Shown here: positions 9,201 through 18,070 of the stretch, in pieces | How positions within the stretch are numbered: the first letter of the stretch is position 1 | How the letters are laid out: every line of letters begins with the position of its first letter | Source: Spirosoma endophyticum | Lineage (GTDB): Bacteria; Bacteroidota; Bacteroidia; Cytophagales; Spirosomataceae | DNA: 64,000 nucleotides | Direction: 5' to 3' | Assembly (NCBI RefSeq): GCF_900112365.1 | Contig: NZ_FOLQ01000002.1 | Span: 682,001-746,000 of the forward strand | The notes under the pieces: model-generated | Seen by the model: the letters and a program-made list of their open reading frames with translations, nothing else | Database searches by the model: none | Told to the model about the DNA's origin: nothing | Position numbers and translations under genes: made by a program

Positions 9201-10397
9201 AGTCTGTGGGCCAAGCCGGAGCTTAACGTAATGCTGGCACCCAATGGATTTTTGGAACACGTAAAAGAACCCTGGACGGACTACTACGCCATTTATCCGC
9301 CTTCGGGTGTTGAATTGTATGGAGCCGGTCATGCTGTCTGCGGACTATGCATTGGCCGTAACGGCGTGGCGGTCTGGGAACGTACCAGCGGGAAACCTGT
9401 CTTCAAACTGGGTGCCACGACGCCTATTTCGGGATGGAGCCACGTAGCGTTGGTGTATAAAGAAGGGGTTCCGTCGGTTTATATGAATGGCAAACTCATT
9501 CAGACTGGAAAAAGCGGAGGGAGCATTGTGCATCCGGGTTTAGGACAGGCTTATTTGAGCGATGGCGCTTCCTTTTATAACGGCGACATGACCGACCCCC
9601 AACTGCTTACTGAAGCTTTGAGCGATGATCGAATTCAGCAGTTGGCCACGCAGGTACGCCCGACAACTGCTACGTTGCCGGTTGTCGAAATGGCGAGAGA
9701 TGGCAAACCTGCGTTGCTTTTCTGGCAGAATGGCCAGTATGCGTTGCGCGACCAAACGGGTCGGGATACCGCGTTGACCGTTTCCAGGATTAATCAGCCA
9801 ATGGAATTGACCGGTGACTGGCAGGTGAGTTTTCCTCCGGATATGGGGGCTCCTGAACGTATCACATTACCTAAATTGATTCCGCTGAACACCCATACGC
9901 AGGATGGCGTAACCCATTTTTCGGGTACGGCGACCTACACCAAAACATTTACCGTATCGGCTCAATCCAGTGGGAAACGCGTATTTGTCGATTTGGGCCG
10001 GGTAGAAGTTTTGGCCAGTGTGACCGTAAATGGAAAAGATCTCGGCACGCTCTGGAAGCGACCCTATCAGATTGACATCACCGACGTAGTGAAAACCGGC
10101 ACCAATACACTTGAAGTCAGGGTGACGAACCTGTGGCCAAACCGCCTGATTGGTGACGAATATTTGCCAGATCCGGATAAGTATACGCCCGGCGGTGGAG
10201 CCGGTGGATTTGCCAGTCTAAGCAACGGCGCTATTGTCGAATTGCCAACCTGGTACAAAGAAGGCAAGCCCAAACCCGCTGACGGACGCGTAACGTTCAC
10301 CACCTGGAAGCATTATAACAAAGACTCTCCGCTGCTGGACTCCGGCTTGATTGGCCCGGTCGTTTTGCGGACGGCGGAACTGAAACTACTGACTTAA
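6291..10397 (+). CDS. GH106 alpha-L-rhamnosidase with LamG-like insert, Tat-exported
   Basis: The product is 1368 residues from the ATG at 6291; the in-frame TTG one codon upstream is not needed. MKRRTFLKNSATAGL is a twin-arginine signal. The GH106 signature appears early (WWHWMNGNVTADGI, then GLGGFQNFDAG), with the long catalytic region to about 900. A concanavalin/LamG-like module (about 950-1120; TISLWAKPEL, GWSHVALVYKEG, VYMNGKLI) is inserted before the C-terminal galactose-binding-like beta-sandwich (about 1170-1368; FVDLGRVEVLASVTVNGKDLG, shown in part). GH106 enzymes remove terminal alpha-L-rhamnose from pectic rhamnogalacturonans and glycosides. It sits tightly between an esterase and a carboxylesterase in a catabolic operon. 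Confidence 0.9.
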   Translation: MKRRTFLKNSATAGLVAVITPSGIIQVKSKQAALASGAADSFEDAFVNPPMSARAQCWWHWMNGNVTADGITRDLEAMKQIGLGGFQNFDAGTGIPKGPVVYLSPEWLSLKQHTIKEAERLGLEFTMHNCPGWSSSGGPWITPEMAMQQVTWSEAFVAGGKDITVTLPKPLTKLDYYRDVAVIAFPSLPGEAPLQTLVSKATGSGSAEAVSVEQLAGSQGVAVQPAADGKTTYLQLEFTQPYEAHSIAFLSKPMGAAPSGGGGFGGGPPLTLEASDDGTQFRKVATGSAGRAADDSLSLIEFPATKAKFFRITSPGARQYSQVRFSGTARLDNWLRKTNNAFGVMGVSESKEVAGQAAIRLESIVDISRQMGSDGVLTWKAPAGNWTILRIGYTPKGELNRSAPDTGVGLECDKYSQSAIDSHFKKMMENLLPTLGSLAKKGKVGLLIDSYEVGMQNWTAQFPQEFQKRSGYSLIAYLPTLTGRIVGNVDTTERFLWDFRRVQSDLMADNYYGRFRELCHQQNIVAYAEPYDRGPMEEMQIGARVDVNMGEFWNGLSSLFQNNWTMRRTTKLAASIAHINGQKAGGGTPDNPQVVGAESFTGEPESSRWQEYPFAMKATGDKMFTQGLNKIIFHRYAHQPHPTALPGMTMGPWGIHFDRTTTWWNQGRAWLDYLARCQSLLQQGLFVADLAYFTGEEGNEYTKALPEELTPAPSGEGYDYDLINGETLVKRAKISNGKLTLPDGMSYRILVLQDHKALSLDLLRKLRDFVKDGLMLVGAKPTKSLGLRGRAAGETEFQQLTTEIWGSINGTTVTENRSGKGRVFWGQPIQIILTTLAIKPDVVITSRSGDAPVTYIHRQIGSADVYFLANQRRTAEELVCTFRVNGKQPELWDANTGQRTPLRIFDTQANQTQVSIQLEPAGSAFVVFRSPAPARRWQAVVRGKETLLTAKPFPIPAQKGYKDVTNNFTISLWAKPELNVMLAPNGFLEHVKEPWTDYYAIYPPSGVELYGAGHAVCGLCIGRNGVAVWERTSGKPVFKLGATTPISGWSHVALVYKEGVPSVYMNGKLIQTGKSGGSIVHPGLGQAYLSDGASFYNGDMTDPQLLTEALSDDRIQQLATQVRPTTATLPVVEMARDGKPALLFWQNGQYALRDQTGRDTALTVSRINQPMELTGDWQVSFPPDMGAPERITLPKLIPLNTHTQDGVTHFSGTATYTKTFTVSAQSSGKRVFVDLGRVEVLASVTVNGKDLGTLWKRPYQIDITDVVKTGTNTLEVRVTNLWPNRLIGDEYLPDPDKYTPGGGAGGFASLSNGAIVELPTWYKEGKPKPADGRVTFTTWKHYNKDSPLLDSGLIGPVVLRTAELKLLT

Positions 10398-10403
10398 TTT
10401 TCT

Positions 10404-11942
10404 ATGAAGCACCTTATTCTTCTATTAGTGTTTATCTCGTTCACTACGTTCGGGCAATCGACAATTGTCAAAATCGAGGATGGGCAGATTGAGGGAATGA
10501 CCAATAAAGCGGGCGACATTCTGATTTTTAAAGGGATTCCGTTTGCGGCTTCACCCGTGGGTAACCTGCGCTGGAAAGCGCCACAACCCGTTGCTAAATG
10601 GGCTGACGTTCGGAAATGTGTGGCCTTTGGACCGAGTCCGATGCAGGCCAAACCCGCCCCGTTTATGTACTGGTCGTCGGAGTTTCTGATTCCCGAGGAG
10701 CCCATCAGCGAAGATTGTTTGTACCTGAACGTGTGGACGGGTGCCAAAACGCCTACCGAAAAACGACCGGTGCTGGTCTACATCTACGGCGGTGGTTTTC
10801 GGAGCGGAGGAAGCGCCTGCCCGATTTACGACGGTGAAGCAATGGCGAAAAAAGGCGTTGTTTTCGTGTCGATCAACTACCGGGTGGGCGTTTTTGGCTT
10901 TCTGGCTCACCCCGAACTTACACAGGAATCGGGCTATAATGCATCGGGGAATTATGCCCTTCTGGACATGATTGCCGCGCTGAAATGGGTTAAGAACAAC
11001 GTAGAGGCAATGGGTGGTGATCCCGCCAACGTAACGATCGCCGGTCAGTCGGCGGGTGCGTTTGCAGTTAATTTCCTGACGGCGTCACCACTGGCCAAAG
11101 GACTTTTTCAACGCGCTATTGCTGAGAGTGGTGGCAGCTTTGTATCTAGTCCTAATCGCCCTAAGTTGGTCTTGCAAACTGCTGAACAGCAGGGTATCTC
11201 GTTCGCTAAATCACTGAATGCATCTTCGCTGGCTGATCTTCGGTCGAAGTCGGCCGATGATATACAGAAGGTAATGGGCGGTTTAAGTTCGCCCATTGTA
11301 GATGGCTACGTAATGCCCGAAAGCATCTATGACATCTATAAAAAAGGGAAGCAAAATGACGTATCACTCATCGTTGGGTGGAACGAAGATGATAAAACGA
11401 TGGGTCAACCCGCCAAAGCGGATGCGTTTCGTGAACAGGTGAAAAAACGGTTTGGGGATAAGGCTGACGCCTTGCTGGCGATTTATCCAGCCGATACAGA
11501 CGAGCAGGCCGCACAATCGCAGGGAAACATAAATAGGGACGAATCGTTTGGCATTCAGGATTATACGTGGGCGAAGATGCAGACAAAAACAGGGAAGTCC
11601 CCCGTCTTTGTTTACAACTTCAATCGGAAGCTGCCGGCCAATACGCCTGAGAGCCAGTTTGGCGCATTTCACTCTGGCGAAGTGGCGTATGCCTACAATA
11701 ACCTGCACACCTTAAATCGTCCGTGGGAACCCGTTGATCATAAACTAGCGGATACCATGTCATCGTATTGGGTAAATTTTGTCCGAACGGGTAATCCTAA
11801 TGGTACCAAATTGCCAAACTGGCCAGCCTATAAACCAGCTTCCGAGAACGTACTTATTCTGGATAAAACGATTCAAACTAAAGTGTTGCCAACGAAACCG
11901 CAACTAGCTTTCTGGGAGGACTATTATGGAGTGGGGAAGTAA
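10404..11942 (+). CDS. Secreted type-B carboxylesterase
   Basis: The 512-residue product has a signal peptide (MKHLILLLVFISFTTFGQ) followed by the carboxylesterase type-B fold (PF00135). Family marks are FKGIPFAASPVGNLRW, EDCLYLNVW, the oxyanion loop YGGGF and the nucleophile S216 in GQSAGA. The catalytic Glu is probably in the GWNEDD segment and the His in FHSGEVAY. It hydrolyses carboxylic esters, here most likely acyl decorations freed during plant-glycan breakdown. It starts 6 bp after GH106 and ends 13 bp before the GH3 gene, so it is an internal operon member. Confidence 0.92.
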   Translation: MKHLILLLVFISFTTFGQSTIVKIEDGQIEGMTNKAGDILIFKGIPFAASPVGNLRWKAPQPVAKWADVRKCVAFGPSPMQAKPAPFMYWSSEFLIPEEPISEDCLYLNVWTGAKTPTEKRPVLVYIYGGGFRSGGSACPIYDGEAMAKKGVVFVSINYRVGVFGFLAHPELTQESGYNASGNYALLDMIAALKWVKNNVEAMGGDPANVTIAGQSAGAFAVNFLTASPLAKGLFQRAIAESGGSFVSSPNRPKLVLQTAEQQGISFAKSLNASSLADLRSKSADDIQKVMGGLSSPIVDGYVMPESIYDIYKKGKQNDVSLIVGWNEDDKTMGQPAKADAFREQVKKRFGDKADALLAIYPADTDEQAAQSQGNINRDESFGIQDYTWAKMQTKTGKSPVFVYNFNRKLPANTPESQFGAFHSGEVAYAYNNLHTLNRPWEPVDHKLADTMSSYWVNFVRTGNPNGTKLPNWPAYKPASENVLILDKTIQTKVLPTKPQLAFWEDYYGVGK

Positions 11943-11955
11943 GTTTTTGCTATTA

Positions 11956-14310
11956 ATGAAACCTATAACTATGAGAAAACGAAACATCTACATCGGTGTC
12001 CTGAGCTTAGTCTCCGCATCCGTTACGTTCGGCCAGAACTGGACCGAAGCCAGGGTAGGAACCTGGACGAAGGTCACCAACAAGGGTGGCAAGGCGTTGG
12101 GTTACTCGCCAGCGTCGGGCGTAAAGCTCCTGACTGATAAAGGGTTTGCCTTTAAAGATCTGAACAAAAACGGCAAATTAGATAAGTACGAAGACTGGCG
12201 TTTACCCACCGATGTGCGGGCCAAAGATCTGGCGTCAAAGCTGACCGTCGATCAGATTGCCGGGCTGATGCTCTACAGCAAACACCAGCCCATTCCGGCC
12301 GCGGCAGGTGGACCCTTTGCCGGTACGTATGGCGGGAAAATCTTCGCGCAGAGCGGTGCCAACGTCTCCGATTTGTCGGATCAGCAGAAGGAGTTTCTGA
12401 ATAAAGACAACCTGCGGCACGTACTCATTACGTCGGTGCAAAGTCCCGAAGCGGCTGCCGAGTGGAACAACAAGGCTCAGGCGCTGGTCGAAGGACTTGG
12501 CGTCGGCATTCCCATCAACAGCAGTTCAGACCCGCGTCATGGCACGCGCGCCGATGCCGAATTTAACGCGGGTGCGGGCGGAGCCATTTCCATGTGGCCC
12601 GGTTCGTTGGGTCTGGCCGCTACGTTCAACCCCGATCTGGTGCAGCGATTTGGACAGATTGCCGCAACAGAATATCGGTCATTAGGCATCGCTACGGCCC
12701 TTTCTCCGCAAGTCGATCTGGCGACTGATCCGCGCTGGAATCGCGTTAGTGGTACGTTTGGTGAAGATCCAAAACTGGCTACCGACATGGCCCGCGCCTA
12801 TATCGACGGTTTCCAAACGTCAACCGGGGCGAACGAAATAACCGGTGGTTGGGGCTATCATAGCGTGAACGCGATGGTGAAGCACTGGCCGGGCGGTGGT
12901 TCGGGCGAAGGAGGTCGCGATGCGCACTATGGCTACGGCAAATACGCTGTGTATCCGGGGAAGAATTTTCAGACGCACTTTCTGCCGTTCCTGAACGGCG
13001 CGTTCAAGTTGAAAGGCAAAACGGGCATGGCGTCGGCCGTTATGCCCTACTACACGATTTCTTTCGATCAGGACAAGAAATACAACGAAAACGTGGGTAA
13101 CAGCTATAATAAGTACATTATCAATGACTTGCTACGTACCAAATACAAGTACGATGGTGTCGTCTGCACGGACTGGCTCATCACCGCCGACGAAACCGCC
13201 GTCGATGTATTTCTGACTGGCAAATCGTGGGGTGTTGAAAAGTTGTCGGTGGCGCAACGGCACTACAAAATTCTAATGAATGGGGTGGATCAGTTCGGGG
13301 GTAACAACGAATCCAAGCCCGTGACAGACGCGTATCAAATGGGCGTCAAGGAGCGCGGTGAAGCGTTTATGCGGACGCGGTTTGAGCAGTCGGCTACGCG
13401 CTTGCTACGTAACATCTTCCAGGTTGGGCTGTTTGAAAATCCGTATCTGGATCCGCAGGTGTCGCAGAAATCGGTGGGAACGGCGGAGTTCATGAAGCAA
13501 GGGTATCAGGCGCAACTGGAATCTGTTGTGATGCTAAAAAACAAAGCGAAAGCCTTGCCCCTTACGAAAGGGAAAACGGTTTATATTCCGAAACGTTTTA
13601 CGCCAGCGGGCCGTAATTTCCTCGGCATGGACATCCCCGAAAAACTGGAATATCCCGTCAATATGAGCATCGTGAAGAAGTTTTTCACCGTAACGGATAA
13701 CCCTGCCGAAGCAGATTACGCGCTGGTATTCATACGAAGCCCAGATTCGGGGGGCGGCTATAGTACTGTCGATGCGAAAGCGGGTGGCACGGGCTACGTT
13801 CCCGTCAGTCTGCAATACGGCGACTACACCGCTCAGGGCACTCGTGACCCAAGCATTGCCGGTGGTGATCCGCTGGAGAAATTCACCAACCGGACGTACA
13901 GCGGAAAAACGGCCAAAACCATCAATACCAGCGATTTAAACATGGTAAAAGAGACGTTTGCCCAGATGAAAGGCAAACCGGTAATTGTAGCGCTGCAGGT
14001 CTCAAATCCAACGGTTGTGGCAGAATTTGAAAAAGAGTCGAATGCAGTGCTGGCGCATTTTGGCGTACAGGATCAGGCGCTTATGGACATCCTGACGGGT
14101 GTGCATGAACCATCGGCCTTGCTGCCCATGCAGTTTCCCGCCGATATGAAAACCGTAGAAACTCAGGCGGAAGACGTACCGCGCGACATGAAATGCTACG
14201 TTGATGCTGATGGAAATACGTATGATTTTGGCTTTGGCCTGAACTGGAAAGGCGTCATTCAGGATGCCCGCACAGCGAAGTACAAGCAGTCGACATTGAG
14301 CCTTAAGTAA
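11956..14310 (+). CDS. Secreted GH3 beta-glycosidase with EF-hand-like loop
   Basis: The start is taken at the ATG at 11956 (784 residues). The ATG at 11971 (MRKRNIYIGVLSLV) is equally possible, and the more upstream 11926 ATG overlaps the previous gene and is unlikely. After the signal peptide comes DLNKNGKLDKYED, a canonical EF-hand/dockerin-type Ca loop, then the GH3 barrel with KHWPGGG and the nucleophile Asp in DGVVCTDW (D406 from this start). The C-terminal GH3 domain extends to about 760. GH3 enzymes remove terminal beta-linked Glc/Xyl or alpha-Ara; the exact sugar is unknown. It is the last gene of the esterase/GH106 operon, with a 126-bp gap behind it. Confidence 0.9.
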   Translation: MKPITMRKRNIYIGVLSLVSASVTFGQNWTEARVGTWTKVTNKGGKALGYSPASGVKLLTDKGFAFKDLNKNGKLDKYEDWRLPTDVRAKDLASKLTVDQIAGLMLYSKHQPIPAAAGGPFAGTYGGKIFAQSGANVSDLSDQQKEFLNKDNLRHVLITSVQSPEAAAEWNNKAQALVEGLGVGIPINSSSDPRHGTRADAEFNAGAGGAISMWPGSLGLAATFNPDLVQRFGQIAATEYRSLGIATALSPQVDLATDPRWNRVSGTFGEDPKLATDMARAYIDGFQTSTGANEITGGWGYHSVNAMVKHWPGGGSGEGGRDAHYGYGKYAVYPGKNFQTHFLPFLNGAFKLKGKTGMASAVMPYYTISFDQDKKYNENVGNSYNKYIINDLLRTKYKYDGVVCTDWLITADETAVDVFLTGKSWGVEKLSVAQRHYKILMNGVDQFGGNNESKPVTDAYQMGVKERGEAFMRTRFEQSATRLLRNIFQVGLFENPYLDPQVSQKSVGTAEFMKQGYQAQLESVVMLKNKAKALPLTKGKTVYIPKRFTPAGRNFLGMDIPEKLEYPVNMSIVKKFFTVTDNPAEADYALVFIRSPDSGGGYSTVDAKAGGTGYVPVSLQYGDYTAQGTRDPSIAGGDPLEKFTNRTYSGKTAKTINTSDLNMVKETFAQMKGKPVIVALQVSNPTVVAEFEKESNAVLAHFGVQDQALMDILTGVHEPSALLPMQFPADMKTVETQAEDVPRDMKCYVDADGNTYDFGFGLNWKGVIQDARTAKYKQSTLSLK

Positions 14311-14436
14311 ATGCAATTGCATTTTTGTCAGGCTGATGTCGGTCAAGATACTCGTGAGTAGGTTTCCTCACGCATAGCATCGGTCAAACATCTTTACAAC
14401 TACATCGGTTTAGTTACTAACTGAATTTTTGAACAG

Positions 14437-14838
14437 ATGAAAACGATCAATTTTATAGCCATTGCACTATTAATAACCTTGTCGGTGAGTTCATGTACGC
14501 CGAAAATGACGTTCACTACGTCCACTATCGTTCCGTCAGCGACTGGAGAGGTAAAAGTGAAAAAGGATAAAAACAAGAATTACATCATTGATGTAAGCGT
14601 GATAAACCTGGCTGAGCCTCAGAAACTTACGCCTGCTAAAACAACCTATTTAGTCTGGATGGAATCCCGTGAGACTCGAACCAAGAAGTTAGGTCAGATC
14701 ATGCCCGGTTCCAAGCTGCTTAAAGCTAGTTTAAGTGCAACCGCAACGGATGAACCGACCGACATTTTTATAACGGCAGAGGATAACGTTGATATTCAGT
14801 ACCCAGACGGCCCCATCGTATTAACGACAAAAAAATGA
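14437..14838 (+). CDS. Hypothetical lipoprotein
   Basis: This is a 133-residue protein with a lipoprotein signal (MKTINFIAIALLITLSVSSC, lipidated Cys at 20). The mature part is predicted as a small beta-rich domain (KVKKDKNKNYIIDVSVINL, then TTYLVWMESRE and DIFITAEDN). Proteins of this kind with an LVWxE-type core occur in Bacteroidota without assigned function. It stands alone: 126 bp follow the GH3 gene and a strong hairpin lies just behind it. Confidence 0.7.
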   Translation: MKTINFIAIALLITLSVSSCTPKMTFTTSTIVPSATGEVKVKKDKNKNYIIDVSVINLAEPQKLTPAKTTYLVWMESRETRTKKLGQIMPGSKLLKASLSATATDEPTDIFITAEDNVDIQYPDGPIVLTTKK

Positions 14839-14868
14839 GGCAATAAGCTTATTTTAAGCATGCATGAG

Positions 14869-14900
14869 CGGGGTGTCAGGTTTCAAAACCTGGCACCCCG
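14869..14900. terminator. Long hairpin, probable terminator
   Basis: Arms 14869-14883 and 14886-14900 form a 15-bp stem with a single G-T pair and almost no loop, ending in GGGTG/CACCCC. It lies 30 bp after the lipoprotein stop. There is only a weak T run behind it, so it may instead be a REP-like palindrome. Confidence 0.55.
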
Positions 14901-15110
14901 TTACGTTTATAAATCGTTTCTCCGTCCTTCAGAAATGAATTTTACCTTTGAGGACGTTAATTGTTCCGTTCGACTATACAATAGTCTTCTATGTACTAAA
15001 ATAATTGCCCGTCCACTTGCTAAAAATCTTGCTGCTTTCCCAGGCCTGGTTTATATCTTACATAGGTGAGTGGCCAGGCTATAGTGCGGAGCGATCAAAA
15101 CCAGATTACT

Positions 15111-16814
15111 ATGAAGCGTCGAAAAATTTTCTACCTAATGTCAATGGCTGCCGTTTTGGCGGTATTCCTCGGGTTTAATTCAGCGCGTAATCCACTGCTG
15201 GAACGGGATAATGGCATCCCTCTTTGCGGATCAGGGTCGGATGGTCGTATTGATCTAATGGAAAACGGGAAGTTTATGATTCCCTTACCGGGCTGGGGAA
15301 ATCATTCCTACAAGATTTCTACGACTAGCGATAGTGCTCAGTTTTATTTTGATCAGGGCCTGACCATGTATTACAGCTACCATATGAAGGAAGCGATGGC
15401 CTCTTTCAAGGAAGCGGCACGCCTTGATCCAACTTGCCCGATGGCCTGGTGGGGGCAGGCATTGGCGGGCGGACCATTTTATAATGCGGCTCATTTGTAC
15501 ACGGTTCCGCCGGGTATGAGTACTGTACTCGCCCGAATGAACGACCTGGTCGCTACCGCCAGTCCGAAAGAAAAAAGGCTGATTCAGGTGATGAATACCC
15601 GATACTCGGCCGATCCAGTGGACAAGGAGCGGAAAAAACTCAATCAGGATTATGCAACGGCCACTAAGCAGCTACTCACTGAATTTGATGATCCGGACAT
15701 AAAAATGCTTTATGTGGACGCGGTCATGTTGATACATGCCTGGGATTTCTGGACGCCCGATGGTACGCCGAAAGCCTGGACTCAGGAGGTAGCAGACCTC
15801 AGTGAGAACGTACTGAAACAATACCCGAATCATCCGGCGGCTTTGCATTATCAGATCCATCTTACCGAAGCGTCCCGTCATCCGGAAGTGGCACTGTCCA
15901 ATGCAGACAAGCTCAAAACACAGCTGCCGGGCGTAGGGCATATGGTCCACATGGCGAGCCATGAATACCAGCGGAATGGGCTTTTCGAACAAGGAGTAGT
16001 CGTCAACGATAAGGCGGATGAAAACCTCGTACACTATGATTCACTGGTAGCAAGTCTTGGTTTGGTGAAACATTCGCCCCATTATTTTGCGGTGCAAACG
16101 TATTGCGCCCTGACCGGTGGCATGTATCAAACCGGACTGAAAGACGCCCTGCGCTGCCGTAAATCCGTAGCTCCGGTCGCTACGAATCCATACGATCAAT
16201 ATCTGTATATGCTGCCCTCGCTGACGCTGGTCAGACTGGGTAAATGGGATGAGGTTTTAGCATCCGGCAAACCATCTGAAGACTGGGGTTATGCCATGCT
16301 GCTGGATCATTTCTCACGGGGCATGGCGCTTGTCAGTACGGGGAAAACGGTGGAAGCCCAACAACAGCGTCAACTGCTTGCCGAACGATTGAAGGACCCC
16401 ATTCTTGAAAAGCGACGTATTCCATTCAATGCCCCGCTGCCCGTGGCCCGTATTGCCGATCATATTCTGGAGGCATCCATACTTTTTGCGGAGAAAAAGC
16501 ATGAGCAGGCCGTAGCAAGCCTTCAGAAGGCCATTCTCATTGAAGATCAACTGATTTATACGGAGCCGAGTGACTGGCCCTTACCCGCCCGGCAGTTTTT
16601 AGGCGCTTATCTGCTCAAAATGAAAAAGGTAAATGAAGCCGAAGCCGTGTACCGTCAGGATTTGGCTCATCATCCGGGCAATGGCTGGTCTTTAGTGGGT
16701 CTTCATAAAGCACTCAGTCTGCAAGGCAAAAACGCTGAATTGCCAAAGATTAAGGCGGGCTATCAAACCGCCTTTTCCAAAGCTGAACACATTCCTGAAT
16801 CGTCTGTCTATTGA
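15111..16814 (+). CDS. Exported tetratricopeptide-repeat protein
   Basis: The start is moved to the ATG at 15111 (567 residues), where a signal peptide begins (MKRRKIFYLMSMAAVLAVFL); the GTG at 15066 adds no sensible leader. TPR-like helices are visible at DSAQFYFDQGLTMYYSYHMK, EAMASFKEAARLDP and QAVASLQKAILIED, with another near the C-terminus. The central part holds conserved His clusters (ALHYQIHLTEASRHPE and HMVHMASHEYQ), which could bind metal, though this is not established. It is a recognisable family of exported TPR proteins without known function. It stands alone, with TACCTTTG at 14943-14950 as a possible -7 element and a long leader. Confidence 0.8.
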   Translation: MKRRKIFYLMSMAAVLAVFLGFNSARNPLLERDNGIPLCGSGSDGRIDLMENGKFMIPLPGWGNHSYKISTTSDSAQFYFDQGLTMYYSYHMKEAMASFKEAARLDPTCPMAWWGQALAGGPFYNAAHLYTVPPGMSTVLARMNDLVATASPKEKRLIQVMNTRYSADPVDKERKKLNQDYATATKQLLTEFDDPDIKMLYVDAVMLIHAWDFWTPDGTPKAWTQEVADLSENVLKQYPNHPAALHYQIHLTEASRHPEVALSNADKLKTQLPGVGHMVHMASHEYQRNGLFEQGVVVNDKADENLVHYDSLVASLGLVKHSPHYFAVQTYCALTGGMYQTGLKDALRCRKSVAPVATNPYDQYLYMLPSLTLVRLGKWDEVLASGKPSEDWGYAMLLDHFSRGMALVSTGKTVEAQQQRQLLAERLKDPILEKRRIPFNAPLPVARIADHILEASILFAEKKHEQAVASLQKAILIEDQLIYTEPSDWPLPARQFLGAYLLKMKKVNEAEAVYRQDLAHHPGNGWSLVGLHKALSLQGKNAELPKIKAGYQTAFSKAEHIPESSVY

Positions 16815-16920
16815 TCTATTCTTGAGGTATCATTCAGCTACCAGACGGTTAAAAAACCTTAAAAGATCTGATCGCTTACAACCGGATTAGTCTACTACGT
16901 ATCTCGTAAGTAAACAAACG

Positions 16921-17493
16921 ATGTTTACTATGATACGGTATTTACTACTAGCAGGTCTGGTATTACCTCTGACTGGAGTCGCTCAAACGTTGACCAACAA
17001 ACAACAGGATTTATTGGGGAAAGGGCATATCAACGTAGGCGTAAACGTTGGACAGGGCTATCGAGGTAATTATCCAACAACCAGGTATTTGTCACCACGC
17101 ATCCAGTATTTTCTCACGGATGGCTGGTCTATCGCGGCTGAAGGACGTATCCTCAAGGCAAATTCGGTTTACGATCTGACGTACGTAGGCGGAGGTGTAT
17201 CCACCAGATTTTATTTTGTGAGAGGCAAACGGTTTGCAGTATTCGCTCAGGCGGGGGCTGTTTACGGAAAAAGCAACTACCACAAATGGGACCCAACAGA
17301 CGTAGAAGCGTCTTTGAACCATATACCCAACAACAACTGGCAGACGAGCGCGGGAGTAGGGGTTCATTACCGGTTAGGAAAACGCTGGTCGATCGAAGCG
17401 ATTGCCGAGAGGAGTTGGCTACCAACGTCTTACCTGACGCCCGATTACAACCGTTGGCAGAGCAGTATTGGTATTAATTACCGGCTGAAATGA
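16921..17493 (+). CDS. Outer-membrane beta-barrel protein
   Basis: This 190-residue protein has a signal peptide (MIRYLLLAGLVLPLTGVAQ, after an alternative first ATG) and alternating hydrophobic/polar strands separated by short turns. Examples are NVGVNVGQGYRG, SPRIQYFLTDGWSIAAEGR, GGGVSTRFYFV and SAGVGVHYRLGKRWSIEA. It ends in a strand closing on YRLK. It is a small OmpA/porin-like barrel of about eight strands by inspection. It could also start at 16930. It has no clear operon partner. Confidence 0.75.
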   Translation: MFTMIRYLLLAGLVLPLTGVAQTLTNKQQDLLGKGHINVGVNVGQGYRGNYPTTRYLSPRIQYFLTDGWSIAAEGRILKANSVYDLTYVGGGVSTRFYFVRGKRFAVFAQAGAVYGKSNYHKWDPTDVEASLNHIPNNNWQTSAGVGVHYRLGKRWSIEAIAERSWLPTSYLTPDYNRWQSSIGINYRLK

Positions 17494-17613
17494 GTATTGT
17501 TCGTATTTAGGGAGTCAAAAATGAGGTAGAAGAATATAGCAACGGTTAATTTTTGTATGATTGCAGATGGCTATATGAATTAGTCTCTTACCATCACTTA
17601 CACAACAGGAAAG

Positions 17614-17955
17614 ATGAAGCGAATTCTCGCGGCTTTTGCGCTTATCGCTTTGAATTCGGGATGCGGAGGGAATAGTTGCGAAAGAGATGCTGAAAACTAC
17701 CGACCCAGAGAATGTGCAATCAAAGTAGCGTCCCGAGACTTCAGGTGGCGTTGGTTTAGTATTTCGGGTACAAATACAAAGGATGGTACCCAAAATACGT
17801 ATTCTGATCTGGGTAGCTGGTACCCTTTATTCACGGAGCATATTGCGATTGGTGATACCGTAGTTAAGCGTAAGAATGAACTTGTGTTTTATGTCCACAA
17901 AAAAGACACCGTTCTGGCGTTCCCCTTTGACTGTGAAGGTAAGGTTTTCCACTAA
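17614..17955 (+). CDS. Hypothetical small lipoprotein
   Basis: This 113-residue protein has a short signal ending in the lipobox LNSGC (Cys17). The mature part contains three further cysteines and an aromatic middle (DFRWRWFSISG). No family is recognised. Codon use is plainer and the GC lower than in the glycosidase block. It converges on galM, with a very long hairpin between the two stops. Confidence 0.6.
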   Translation: MKRILAAFALIALNSGCGGNSCERDAENYRPRECAIKVASRDFRWRWFSISGTNTKDGTQNTYSDLGSWYPLFTEHIAIGDTVVKRKNELVFYVHKKDTVLAFPFDCEGKVFH

Positions 17956-18006
17956 GCAAGCACGGCTAGTTTACGGCTAAGATTACGGCTGGTAAATAAA
18001 CTGCCT

Positions 18007-18058
18007 CCAAACGTAGCGGGGTGGCCGATTCTGGAATCGGCCACCCCGCTACGTTTGG
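18007..18058. terminator. 25-bp perfect palindromic hairpin between convergent genes
   Basis: Arms 18007-18031 and 18034-18058 are perfectly complementary over 25 bp with a 2-nt centre. The stem contains ACGTAGCGGGGTGG and its mirror. It lies between the stops of the lipoprotein gene (plus) and galM (minus), where a bidirectional terminator is expected. It lacks a proper T run, so a REP-like role is also possible. Confidence 0.6.
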
Positions 18059-18070
18059 GATTAAGATACG

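Noticed and set aside
14860..15069. 69-codon ORF behind the lipoprotein
   Set aside because: It runs through the long hairpin at 14869-14900 and a possible promoter element; no protein-like features.
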